In this document: positions 1 to 10,874 of the stretch, piece after piece
Layout: each line of letters begins with the position of its first letter
How positions within the stretch are numbered: the stretch's first letter is position 1
Source: Dentipellis sp. KUC8613
Taxonomy: Eukaryota; Basidiomycota; Agaricomycetes; Russulales; Hericiaceae
Direction of reading: 5' to 3'
Assembly: GCA_002286715.1 (NCBI GenBank)
Contig: NSJX01000003.1
Coordinates: 1-64,000, forward strand
Length of the DNA: 64,000 nt
Notes under the pieces: model-generated
Told to the model about the DNA's origin: nothing
Seen by the model: the letters and a program-made list of their open reading frames with translations, nothing else
Database searches by the model: none
Made by a program: the position numbers and the translations under genes

Positions 1-1
1 G

Positions 2-1533
2 AATGACTCAAAAGCGCTGATGAAGGTTCGTTACCATGTTCGAAACTGAGTCGCGTGCGTTCCTGATTAGCTGCCGCAGGTCTTCCTCCCCGCGATTTCC
101 GGATACGTGCCGACTGAGATGGTTCAATGTGTTGCAGCACTGTTAGATTTCTCATACCTTGCAAGGAGGTCGGCGCACGATCTAAGTACGTTGAAAGCCA
201 TGAAGAATGCACTCGCGCGTTTCCATGCAACGCGTACCATTTTCCTTACCACCAACATCCGCGCCGACTTTGCCCTCCCCCGTCAGCATGCACTGGTCCA
301 TTATGTCCGGAATATCGAGCTTTTCGGCTCGCTCAACGGCCTCTGCTCATCGATCGCCGAGTCAAAACACATCCGTGCCGTGAAGCGGCCATGGCGCCGG
401 TCCAACAAGTACAATGCCCTTGCACAGATGCTTCGCACCAACTCTCGCTTACTCAAACTTGCAAACGCGCGCATCGAGTTCGGGCGATGTGGTATGCTCA
501 AGGGAGACGTCATCAGCCATGTATCGAACCAACTTGACCCGGACGCTCCCGATGGCAATAACGATAACATTGGTGGTGCCGGCGATGATGTTAGCGGCGG
601 TGGCGATGGCATTGGCGGGAGCAGTGGTGAGGACAATGGTGGCAGCGAGGACAATGGCGGCAGCGAGGACAATGGCCCCAACAGCAGAGATGACAGTCAT
701 GGTGGTGGTAACGACGGCAACGGCAACAACGACTGTGATCGCACCAAGATGCGCGAAGCAGAAGATGCATTCGACGTGGCTGGTGTTGACGGCGAATTTG
801 TCCAGTCGATTACGGAGCTTCCAAAGCGCCAAGGTATGCTGTGTAGTGTTCTGCGCCTTCTGATCACTAACAGGTTGTCTCTGTAGTTTCCACGCGTTCT
901 GTCGATGCACTCGCGACGGAGCTACGCCAGCCCAATCTTCTGGAGATGATTCGTCGATTTTTGTGGGACCAGTGTTACGATGGTGACGATGTCACTGGTG
1001 AACATGCTCTCATCGATGACTGCCCCATCTTCACAGGTTCGGTTCGCACCTACCGAACGGCAACGTCAACTTTCTATGCTCCGAGTGAGCTTGCGGGCTC
1101 AGGCGGCATGCACCGCGAGCTTATACAAAGTGTCGCGTCTTGGTATAATGGCTACGGACGATATGACACGGTTCTCATCCAGGCAGGGAATGATTCCGAC
1201 CGCATGGGCGGTATGCTTGTTGGTCGAGTGCGTGCATTCTTGGCCTTCACACATGACGAAGAGCACTACCCGTGTGCTTTGGTTGACTGGTTCGTACCTT
1301 ACGGGGCGCGACCGGATGCTGTGACAGGGCTCTGGAAGGTTTTCCCCGATGGAACGACGGGAATAGTCCATCTCTCATCCATAATCCGAGCATGTCATCT
1401 GATAGGTGTGTGGGGTGAGACCCGAGTGCCACCAGAGTTTAATTTTACCTACACCCTTGATACCTTCGACTGCTTCTATCTCAATAGATACGCCGATTAC
1501 CATGCCCATGAGATAATTCCAGGTTTATACTAG
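2..1533 (+). CDS. Plavaka-type transposon protein, 3' part (5' end outside window)
   Basis: Exons 2-25, 80-833 and 887-1533 read in one frame once introns of 54 and 53 bases are removed, and the gene clearly begins left of the window. The start of the visible protein (NDSKALMKVFLPAISGYVP) and later blocks such as YLARRSAHD, a CSSIAESKHIRAVKRPWRRS-like segment and the C-terminal RYADYHAHE match, from memory, the conserved C-terminal half of Plavaka/CACTA-like transposon proteins that are abundant in Agaricomycetes. A low-complexity Gly/Asn/Asp/Ser stretch (about 560-735), partly built from a repeated SEDNGG unit, interrupts the conserved blocks. No frameshift or stop is seen in the visible part, so this copy may be intact or recently active. 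The catalytic core would lie upstream and cannot be judged. The first donor (GTTCGT) is atypical. Confidence 0.8.
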
Positions 1534-1601
1534 TTCTCGTGCTACTCGAAATGTATTATCTGAACTCCGTGCAACGTCTGCGGGTCTAAGACCTCTGACG
1601 G

Positions 1602-1650
1602 CCCTGAGAGGTCTGAGAGTGTTTCGTCAGGTCTCTCAGACCTGTCAGGG
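1602..1650. repeat. Hairpin inverted repeat downstream of the transposon ORF
   Basis: An 18-base arm at 1602-1619 (CCCTGAGAGGTCTGAGAG) pairs with 1633-1650 with one mismatch across a 13-base loop. The words GGTCTGAG, GAGGTC and CAGACC recur nearby (1582-1655). Clustered short repeats in both orientations just outside the coding region resemble the subterminal repeats of CACTA/Plavaka elements. I infer that this is part of the element's right end. The exact terminus was not identified. Confidence 0.5.
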
Positions 1651-2774
1651 TCTGCACTTTTGCTGATGTGGGCACACCGTACGACGGCGAGCAAGTTTAA
1701 ATGTCGCCTCAGCTATCCGCCAGCGGCCACCGCGTCTCCACGAACACGCGCTTGTGTGTACGTTGCGCCAAAGCCATGCCTCGTTTCTTCCTCAGGTCCA
1801 TAAGGGAATTACTGACCGACACGCCAATGCAGTCCTGACGATCCGCCATGAGCAGGGACGGGCCGCGTTTTCAGCGGGCCTATGCCCCAAAGGATGTTAT
1901 CGGTCGCAAATTCATAGTCAGCTGCGAGATTGCGAGGTACTGATCCCGGCCCTAACGAGCACCATCTCGCAGTGAGCATGCATGAAGTCTTGTTCGCAGA
2001 TATGTGAATAGATTTTCGGCGCTGCAAAAAAGGGTGGAATGCTTACAGCACTGGCGACGCGTACCCAGGTTGCCTTGGTATCTCTCTGGGCAAGACAAGC
2101 CGAGTCGGCAGGGCCCAAGACAGAAACCGCATGAGGCCTGGTCAATATTATCCGGGGTGCAATGGCCCGACGCAAATGCATCGTGCCTGGGGAACGGTTG
2201 GTAAAGGAGCAAGTTTACTCGGCTGCAAAGCGGGGATAAATCATGCAGACTATTACGATCGGCCCAGGTACCTGCTGAAGAGCGCTGAAGCTTTGAAGAC
2301 TGGCTACGCTATTTGTGTCGACGCTAGTTTGAAGACGGGGGGTATGGTGCCGGCAGCACTGACAGCATGAGCAGCGTCAAACGCGCAGCAGCGACGAAGA
2401 CAATATATTGTTCAACAGAAGCGTGGTAAACAGGACTGTATGACGCTGAGTCTTTGGGTCTTTCATTCAGTCCCTTGGTCTCGCCGAGATTCCGACAAGG
2501 CACCGGCCTGCGAAGCGATCGGCAAGAGGGCGCTACGACGACGACTGCCGCATCATCAGCCACCACCGGTTACGAGAATCGTTGATGTTGATTCTGAACA
2601 TCCACACAGGTCCTCTCACATGTCCATGCCCTGGCCCAAGAGGAAAATCGAAATGCCAGGCGGCCGCATCAAAATTGCCTGTATAAGCCTAATTTAATTT
2701 GCGCTTCTGCAGTCCGACAAGCGTACTCATCCGAGTGACCGACTTCTGCGGCGTCCGGCGGCACGCACACTCGA

Positions 2775-2783
2775 CGGTATAAG
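2775..2783 (+). promoter_or_regulatory. TATA-like element upstream of the FAD oxidase gene
   Basis: GGTATAAGA lies about 105 bases before the chosen ATG at 2884, followed by pyrimidine-rich sequence. This position suits a fungal core promoter with a short 5' UTR. Inferred from position and sequence only. Confidence 0.35.
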
Positions 2784-2883
2784 AGGCTACTACTGCCGAC
2801 CCTGGTCTCTGTGCTCGGCGCTCGCGTCTTCCCTGGTCAACCTCTCGCTTTAATCTCCTACCAGGACGTGAACCCGTGCCAAG

Positions 2884-5264
2884 ATGCGTCCATTTGACCC
2901 CGCGTTCTTCGTGCTTGCATTGCTCGGAGCAGTCAGCGTACGCGCCGACGCGACGACGCAGCTCGCCACCGCGATTAGCGATGTGCAGTGGTCACAGCTC
3001 AACCAGACCGTGGCTGGGAAGTTGGGCATCGCATTGCCGGTCTCCGCGCCATGCTTCTCCGTCGTGGACAACAAGAATGTCACCACGGACGTGAGCGCAT
3101 GCAAGGCCGTTCAGCAGGGTTACACGTCGCCGACTTGGAGGAACACTCGCTTTGGAGCGTACATGCTGGTGAGTTTGCCCTTGGCAATCATTCGACTTGT
3201 TGTTGACGCGTTCGAACAGCCCCAATGGGAGACGTGCCAGAAGAAATCACAGAAGTGCCTGCTGAACGCGTTGAACACGTCGGACCCTTCTCCGCTGTCG
3301 CTGCCTTGCTTCCAAGGAAGCGTACCCCCCTTCTACGTGGGTCTTGACGCATTGTGCAAGGATCTGGGACATCGTTTGACCAGCCTTTTCTGTAGATCGA
3401 CGTCCGGGATGCCTCGGATGCTCAGGCTGCCTTCGCCTTCGCCAAGAAGACTGGGGTCAACCTTGCCATTAAGAACGGGGGGCACGATTACAAAGGTCGC
3501 TCCAGTGGTGTCGGCGCCCTCGGTGTCTGGGTTCGTCTACACGCTCTTCCTATGGGTCGTTGTACTAAGCGTACTTTCAGGTCCACAACTTGAACAGCAA
3601 GGCGTACGATGCCCAGTTCAAGCCGCAGGGTTGCAACGCAACGTACAATGCTATCACCATCGGGGTAAGCGACTTACGCGACTTGCGACTGCTTTGCGCT
3701 AATGTACCTGGTTCTTCAGACCGGCGTTCCCTTCCAGGACATCTACGAGTTTGCGGATGCGAACAACGTCACCTTTATTGGTGGCTACCACCAGACCATT
3801 GCTGGTGGAGGCGGGTGGGTCCTGGTACGCACGATCTTCTCGCATGGTGTTAGCTGTTTCTAACGAGCTTGGCACATAGGGTGGCGGACACAGTATCCTG
3901 ACCCCCGTGTACGGTCTCGGAATTGACCGTGTCGTGGAGTTCAAGATCGTGACGCCTGACGGCCAACTTCGCGTTGCGAACGAATGCCAGAACTCGGACC
4001 TGTTCTGGGCGCTGCGTGGTGGAGGGGGCGGCACTTTTGGTATCGTTCTTGAGAGCTCGCATCGCGTTGAGCCGAAGCTCAGCCTCGTCGTGTGAGTTCT
4101 TTCGGGCATTATCCATCTTGTCACACCTTGCTGACTAGCTTGTGCAGTGCGAGCCTCAAGTTCCCCCAGACTGCCACAAACCCGCTCCCTTTCCTCAGGC
4201 TTGTCACCGACAAAGCTCTCCAATGGGGCCAGGAGGGTTGGGGTGGTCACATCGGCGTGCGTTTTCTCGCGTTCTTGCTGAAAGCTCGTATTGACAGTGG
4301 TATTAATAGGCAAACATGCTGATTAACGTCAACCCGTTGATTACGCTCGAGAACGCCAAGGCTTCTCTGGCGGACGTCGCCAACTATACCCTGTCGCAGA
4401 ACGGCACCGTCGTCATCGAGGAGCTTCCGTCCTGGCTCGCATTCTTCCAGAAATACGTGACCTCCGCTCAGAGCGTCAGTTGCAAACACTTTTCTTTGTG
4501 AATGCGTGCTGACGAGGCCATTTTCAGGCTGTCGGGACTGAGAACATTCTCGGCACCCGTCTCATGCCCACGACGCTGTGGAACAGTGATGCAGGCAAGG
4601 ACTCCGTCTACAATGCACTCGTGAACATGCTTCCGTTCGCGAACCCTTACATCGTCGTTGGCACGCCCTTCCTGTATGACTATCCTGCGAACTCGACCAG
4701 CGCGACCCCAGCATGGCGCAACTCTCTGTGGCACGTGAGTATAAGTGCCTGTGATCTACATGCACACGACCGCTCACCATGTTGAAATATATTCTTAGCT
4801 CGGCTTCCACGCGACCTGGCAATACAACAACACCACCGACGAGATTGCCGCGATTTACAAGAAGACGAGCCAGACCACGCAGACTCTGCGTGACTTGTCC
4901 CCCGGCTCCGGCGCATACTTCGTATGTCTCTGAATTGATATTGCATGGCTAAATTGAGTGCTGACTACGTCGCAGAACGAGGGCGATGTCTACGAGCCCA
5001 GCCACGAAGAATCGTACTGGGGCGTCAACTACCCTGCGCTGCTTACCATCAAGCAGAAATAGTAAGCGATTTCGTCACCCTCGATCTGCCCCGATCCTCA
5101 GGTCCCCTTTTCTTCCCACAGTGACCCTGACAACCTCCTCGATTGCTGGGACTGTGGTACGTTTGACGCATTACCTTTCATCGTCCCGGAGCTGACCATG
5201 TGCACCAACAGTCGGCAGCCGCGGCCGGCAGGACTCGCGCTTCCAGTGCTACCTCGACCTGTAG
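2884..5264 (+). CDS. Secreted FAD-linked oxidase, BBE/glucooligosaccharide oxidase-like
   Basis: Thirteen exons (2884-3168, 3220-3336, 3396-3530, 3581-3664, 3720-3824, 3880-4091, 4148-4256, 4310-4474, 4528-4734, 4799-4921, 4976-5061, 5122-5156, 5212-5264) give 571 residues. The order is an N-terminal signal-peptide-like segment, a FAD-binding type-4 domain and a C-terminal BBE motif (YWGVNYPALLTIKQKY...DPDNLLDCWDC). GGHDYKGRSS near residue 164 carries the histidine that normally binds FAD covalently, and WALRGGGGGTFG is the second flavin-domain signature. The cysteine of bicovalent family members is absent: the matching segment reads GGYHQTIAGGGG. Several N-x-S/T sites fit secretion. Known relatives oxidise alcohols, sugars or alkaloid-like compounds; the substrate cannot be told from sequence. 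The short final exon (SRFQCYLDL) is supported by frame and by the conserved end of fungal homologues. Confidence 0.88.
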
Positions 5265-5982
5265 ACCTGGACTGTTTGACTTTGCGTGCTGGTGCTCTCC
5301 ACTGTTTTCAATTATTGCTTATTTACGGTATATATATAGTCCTCGTTCGTGTTGGTACATCGCTTTTAATGCAGTTGTGGTGATATGTTGGTACACTTAT
5401 ATTGTCTACTGTGCGGCGTGCTTGACCGTCATGCGAGCCTGAGTCCAATCGGTTTTGCGTTCGCTCCCATTACGCCCGGCTCCGAGTCACCCGAGAACCC
5501 ATGTGTACACTTGGCACTAGGCAGATCCAGGATGGGCCCGTCGACCTCCCCGGCCACGAGATATTTTCGTCCATCAAGCTGGAGATCATGCGCGACGAAG
5601 AGACCGGCGTAGAACATTGTGCGAATCCCGAAACGAGTGCTCATCAGACTTCAGATATTCAGACTCTAGACGGCGGACGTGCATATGTGTGTGTATGGCG
5701 TAACGAATTCAAGGTGATACATTTCCGTCCCCATGGTATATGTAGGTAAGTATGTGCATATGATGAAGTATCGTAAATATCTATGTGCAAGTAAGTGTCA
5801 ATGCGTTAATGTGTCTCCAGTTATAATAGCAACCCGGTAAAATATGTGCATGCAGCTCCAGTCGTGCCCTTCCCGTCCCGTCTACTATCCCACTATCCGC
5901 AATACAGGTCCTAACCGTGAAACCCGAACGAAAAATCCAAAACCCAAAACGAGCATATATGCAGAGGCGGATGCTCACAGAT
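5265..5982. other. Convergent 3' intergenic region
   Basis: This lies between the stop of the FAD oxidase gene and the stop of the rhodopsin-like gene on the other strand. It is AT-richer, with TATATA runs near 5330 and 5760 that may serve as 3'-end signals. No gene was recognised. Confidence 0.5.
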
Positions 5983-7414
5983 TCAGCCTGCTACGTACTT
6001 ATTCGACACATCTACTTTGGACATGGCGACGAACGTCAGGTCTGAGGGACTCGGCGGCTCATCCGTGTCGTTCCCCCCAATCGGCAGCTTGTTGTCCGCT
6101 GCGTCGCGTTTTCTGTCGTACACAGCCTGCGGGTCGAAGACATCGTACGCCTGTCCCGGGGCGTTGGGGCCTTTTCGATGGCTGCTCGCCGATCGGCGAG
6201 TACCCAGCTCAGAGAGGACAGTGTCCGTGATCTTTCCCGAAGTGCCGTGCCAAAAGCGCAGCGTTGAGATGACACCGGCACCGCTGCCCTTCGAGTTGTC
6301 TGAGCGATTGCGATGAGTCGACCGGCCCCGCCGTGGCGTATTTGAGGTGCCGCCAGCTGACGATGCGACGTAGACCTCGTCGTCATTGTCGTGATCGTAG
6401 TTACTGCTAGTCTCGCGCTTGATGAGGCGATAGAACCAGCTGACGACGACCGCAAGACTGCTGACGATCATGGAGGTCGCACTCTATAGAAAGATATTAA
6501 CATCAACACGAGAGGATATAAATTGGTAGTTTTACATACCTCGACGTTGGCAGTCAAGGCCTCAAGCAGACCACTGGGACCAAGGAGAAAGACAGCGTGC
6601 ACAATACTGACTATGGTTGTCAAGATGCTAGCAGAGAAAATGGCCAGCAGGAGTCGATATCGGCTCCTGGTCATGGACAGCTTCCATAGCAATCGCATGG
6701 GCAGCCAGAGTAGAATAGCATCGCTAATAACATCCGCTACATGCAGAAGCAAAGATCAGCATCGACAAGGATGAACCGAGAAAAGGTCGACACTCACTAA
6801 CAAGCTCCGCGATACCGACCCCACGACCCAGATGGCATTGAGGATCATGCAAATGAAGCCATGCTCTGTCATGCGTGCAGACGTAGATCTTCTGGCCCAT
6901 GAGGAATGCCCAGCAGAAGACAAAGAGGATTACCGAGCCCTGCGCGACGCGGTACAGGTTCGATATCGCAGGTATGATGCGGATGATGGAAAGGAGGATG
7001 CTCAAACGCGAAATCCTGAATCCCGTACTCGTTAACGAAACGTACTCGAAGGGGGGAAGACGCAGAACTCACCACAACACAGATGTGAAACATATCGACA
7101 CAAGCCAGTATGCGATGATACGCGCATGCCTCGATCGATTCAGAGGCCCTACGCCGGGAACGTCCGTGCGTATCCACAGGGCTGCTATGTTCAGGAACGA
7201 AAGCACAACTGCCAGAGCGGCGAACGCGTCGTCCCACCATAGACGGCGGATTTTGAAGCGGTATCCCAGCCGGAATGTTGTTGAGATCACCGCGAGCGCA
7301 TGGAAGGACGTGACGATTCCTACGTAGTAGGTGAGCACGCGACAGACGTCGGAGCGTCCGTGACGCGACAAAACACGCACCTCGCAGGACAGGGATGGAG
7401 GGCTGGGTGACCAT
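5983..7414 (-). CDS. Fungal rhodopsin-like seven-transmembrane protein
   Basis: Five exons read on the minus strand (7414-7381, 7319-7073, 7015-6798, 6736-6540, 6483-5983) join in frame to 398 residues. The start is the ATG at 7414; a GTG further upstream is in frame but unlikely. About seven hydrophobic segments can be traced: HALAVISTTFRLGYRF, the charged RRLWWDDAFAAL loop, the fourth around SVILFVFCWAFLMGQ, then ELVTDVISDAILLWLP, and the last at MIVSSLAVVVSWFYRL. The WWDD motif and the RLSILLSIIRI helix are typical of the fungal rhodopsin/PTH11-related membrane family, which is large in basidiomycetes and mostly uncharacterised. The last 130 or so residues are a polar cytoplasmic tail rich in Ser, Arg and Asp. 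No retinal-binding lysine motif is evident, so light sensing should not be assumed. A role in surface sensing is only an inference. Confidence 0.8.
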
Positions 7415-10400
7415 GGCCAACTCCACTACTTGCTATGCTCCTCAACACGTCACCGAGCGGATGATCGTTATTTGAAATGAAAGTGCCGCTTTGCGGAGAC
7501 AGATATCGTCAAGGGGGATAAGTACAGTGGGGGAGGGGATTGGCATCGCAGGAGCCGGAGCACTTGATAAATATGCTGGGATTTCAAGACATTGCTTATT
7601 GGGGCAGGGGGAAGAAGCAAGTCACCGGATATGCCAGGTGCATCAGCATAGTTTTGTCGTCGTGACGCCACTTACTACAGCGAAGTCCACCGGGAATGTT
7701 CTAAAGGTACGCGAGATCTCGCGGCGCGTGCGCGACGTGTTTGGTCCGGACTGACCCCTACTGACCCTAGCGGGGACGCGATTGGGCGTCAAGTCAATCA
7801 GATTGTTGAGAATGCGGCTTTGCGGGTGCGTGTTTGGTTACGGAACGGCGGCGGTTCGGCCTGATGCTGGCTGATGCATGTTCGATTGCAACGCTGTTCG
7901 ATTTTCCGCAAAAATTCTCGCCCACAGGACAGGGACGCAGATGTGCAAAACGAATGATCCCGGCGGCCCAAGGACTTGGAAATAGGACTTGGTCGCTTGG
8001 CTGCTCGCATATCTGCCTCGGGCCATCCGTTCGCGCAACAGGTACCACAAAACAGAGTCGTGGCGCGCAAAAACCCGGCCATCAATTGTGGGAAATGCCA
8101 GTTGATTGGCCAGCAAAGCAAGCGTTCATGGCATCCCTTGACATCCCCAGTCTGTCAGCCTGTCGAAAGTAACGGACGATCCCAGTTGAGGAAAGCTATG
8201 ATCGTGTGCAACAGAATCAGAGTCTCTAGAAGCGAGCCTAGAGGTCAAATACAAAGCTTCGTCACCAGCAAGAGCGTGGGATTCAGATGGCGGCGGGTCA
8301 GCCATGGTTTCGGAGGATCCTGCGTCGGTCTTACACGACTCCACACCGACGCCTTGTTGGGCTACACAAGCGCGGGGGAGATCCTGACAGCTAATTGAAT
8401 ACGGCGCGAACCAGGGCATCAGTTACGTCGCGCTACTCTAGCAACGGGGTTCAGGATGGGGTAACTTCGCCACCTTTGGGTTACGCCTGCATGCCGCTGT
8501 CAAGTTCAGCGCCGAGGGTACAAATATATACTTAGACGGGCTCTCATATACGAATGTTGGCATTGAAGTAGATGCCGCCTCGCATGACAGCTGAAAGGGA
8601 TTGATTGGCGAACAGCGAAGGTGGTCGAAAGCAACTTGAAGGTAATACAGGGGTCGCTATTGCCCGGGGCGAATGGCCTAGGCCCTGACGTTGAAGAGGC
8701 CGTGAGCAGTGCAAACGAAATTGAGGGTGGGTAAGGCCATACTCGATGCTTCGAATTGTAAAACCCAGCCTGACCGCTTGTTCGTTGGCACCGGTGAGGG
8801 GGACACGAACGTGGAAAGCACAAGACATGCACCCGCATTGCACAAAGCAAAGGCTTTCCGTTGTGTATATATTTCACTCCTGATGGTGGGGAAATGGCTT
8901 ATGCAAGAGAGTATCGCGGAAGATTCCGCGCGCTGGCGGCCCGGGGTGAACGGCGAGGGCGCGAGAGAGCGCGGGGAAGTCAACGGATAAAAATTTGCTG
9001 AAAGCGAATATCGCCAGAGCACGAAGGATACCAGGCACAGTGTGATAGACAATCTAAGAATCAAGGCGGAGAGGTGACAGGACGTCAACTCTCCAAGGGG
9101 TGAAGAAGCCATACACTGAAAGTGAAATCGGAGACGGTGATTGCGCTGTGAACGGATGGGGCAGGCAAATGGGGCTTTGGCAAGCTTTGCGGAGGGAGAC
9201 CCAGATATTGACGTGTCAGCCGCCTTGCGACGAAGGCCGCGAAGACAACTCCCCCGTCGTCTCGTCTCAATATTCATGACGGGCAGGGTACTGATGGCCT
9301 AATCCGGGCGCGATCGCACCAGTCAAACCGAAGAGTTGTGGGTGTTCGGACGTGACGGGGGCCATCTAGCGATGACCATTTAGGGCGTGAGTTTGAAATA
9401 CGAAAAGAGAGATACTCACGATGCTTGGATCAAAATTTGTCGTGTCCAATAAATTGGCTTCGACTCTGAGGATGCCCGCCGATGGTGTAGAGGGCTTCCG
9501 GAGAGACGAAGGCCATCACGTTGTATCGTAGCTTGCACCCTGGATATAAACAGGCTCGATGCGTAGGTCCAACAGCCATCATGTGGCCCCGTGTTAACGT
9601 CTCGTCAAGGACCAAGTCGGAGTGACGTTAGCTACTAACCCCAAGTCTAACGCACCGGCCGAGAGGGTAGGTTGAGCTTCTTTGACTAAGGGCAGTCCGT
9701 CGCTCGCTGAGAGGTATGTAGCGAAGAAGAGGGTGCGTGAGCCGTTGAAGATCCAATCCTTTGAAAATATACCTGACTGCAGGATTTATTCGCAAAGGGT
9801 TGACCCTATGATCAAGAACGGGCGGCGACTGAGCGCAGTCACCTTGCCATGACTAACTGTAGAAATCAATGCAGGTAAGTTGCGCTGAGACGGTCGCATA
9901 TAACGCTGACCATGCCAGGCTGTCTTGGGAAATATACGATGGACATGGCCGTACTAGTACTGAACGACCGCGATGCAGTGGGCTATGCATGGTCTGATAG
10001 CGGGGTAGTCGCGCATACCGAGATTCGGTGTTACATGCGGGTGCTTCCTTCTAAGACCGGGCGATTAAAGTTCATACGCCTGTTCGATGGACGGCCCGTA
10101 TGGAACCATGGCTCATCACTTTTGGGATACCGACTAAAGAAGGGCAATCTGTCAAAAAGGCGTCTGAGTGGAGCAGAGAGAGTCATCCTCGTAGAGTCAG
10201 GACGAGGCCAAAGCTCACAAACGCAAAGCTCTGGGATTCGAGGTTTCAAACGTGCTCGGTAGGCGGACTTGGTAATACTAGGAGAAAGAATTAGGCAAAT
10301 CAGATAAGGGAACAAAGGCCTCGAGGCATGGGCGCTATGCGGATTGCCATGTTGGGTGATCCGTCGTATAATGGAGGTAATGGACGACCGCGGGACATTC

Positions 10401-10874
10401 AAAGCGGTTGGAGCGAGCGACATGGTAAGTACTGGAAGAGAAGAAGGAAAGAGCTCTAGCGGGAAGAAGGCGAGTCGAGCGTGGGACCGCGACATGGACC
10501 TGAGTTCCCACGGGTCGCGCAGGCTGATTTCGAGGCTCGACGGTTCGTGTCTGTTTCGTTTCCTGCTCACTCGCCGACATCGCTTCCCCTCGCAGCACAC
10601 TTCTCTCCAAACCTCGCGCTCTGTCCGGCAGTGCTGCATATTAAATACCCTCTTGGTCTTTCCGTGCGTCTCTTTTCTTGCTTCTCGACGCGTCGTTCTC
10701 ATGACACTCGTTCTCCAGCTAATGCTATGTTGATGATAACGGCCTGCTAGCTGCTGCAACTGCCATAGACTTCACTCCAAGCCAAAGGAACCATTTGATA
10801 CCCAAGAGTCTCTCTTGAGTCGACCATAAACCCCGCCTTTCTCTGCACATCCTCTGTCGTTACAGCTCGCTACT
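7415..10874. other. 3.4 kb gene-poor stretch
   Basis: I found no recognisable coding sequence here. The longest open frames (minus 8678-9277 and 10031-10759) show no family motif and no convincing introns. Positions 10540-10870 are pyrimidine-rich with TATTAAATA near 10639 and probably form the promoter and 5' UTR of the following gene. Small multi-exon genes or non-coding RNAs could be missed. Confidence 0.4.

Larger units (their letters stand above)
1534..2883. other. Intergenic stretch between transposon gene and oxidase gene
   Basis: Apart from the hairpin at 1602-1650 and a TATA-like site near 2776, I see no recognisable gene. Short ORFs here have no family resemblance and no convincing splice partners. 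The left half is probably the 3' end of the transposon. Confidence 0.5.

Noticed and set aside
8678..9277. 199-codon minus frame
   Set aside because: No recognisable motif, and the opposite strand gives equally open frames, so it is probably chance in GC-rich sequence.
10031..10759. 242-codon minus frame in the gene-poor stretch
   Set aside because: No domain, compositionally Arg/Ser-rich, and it covers the likely promoter and CT-rich leader of the gene at 10875.
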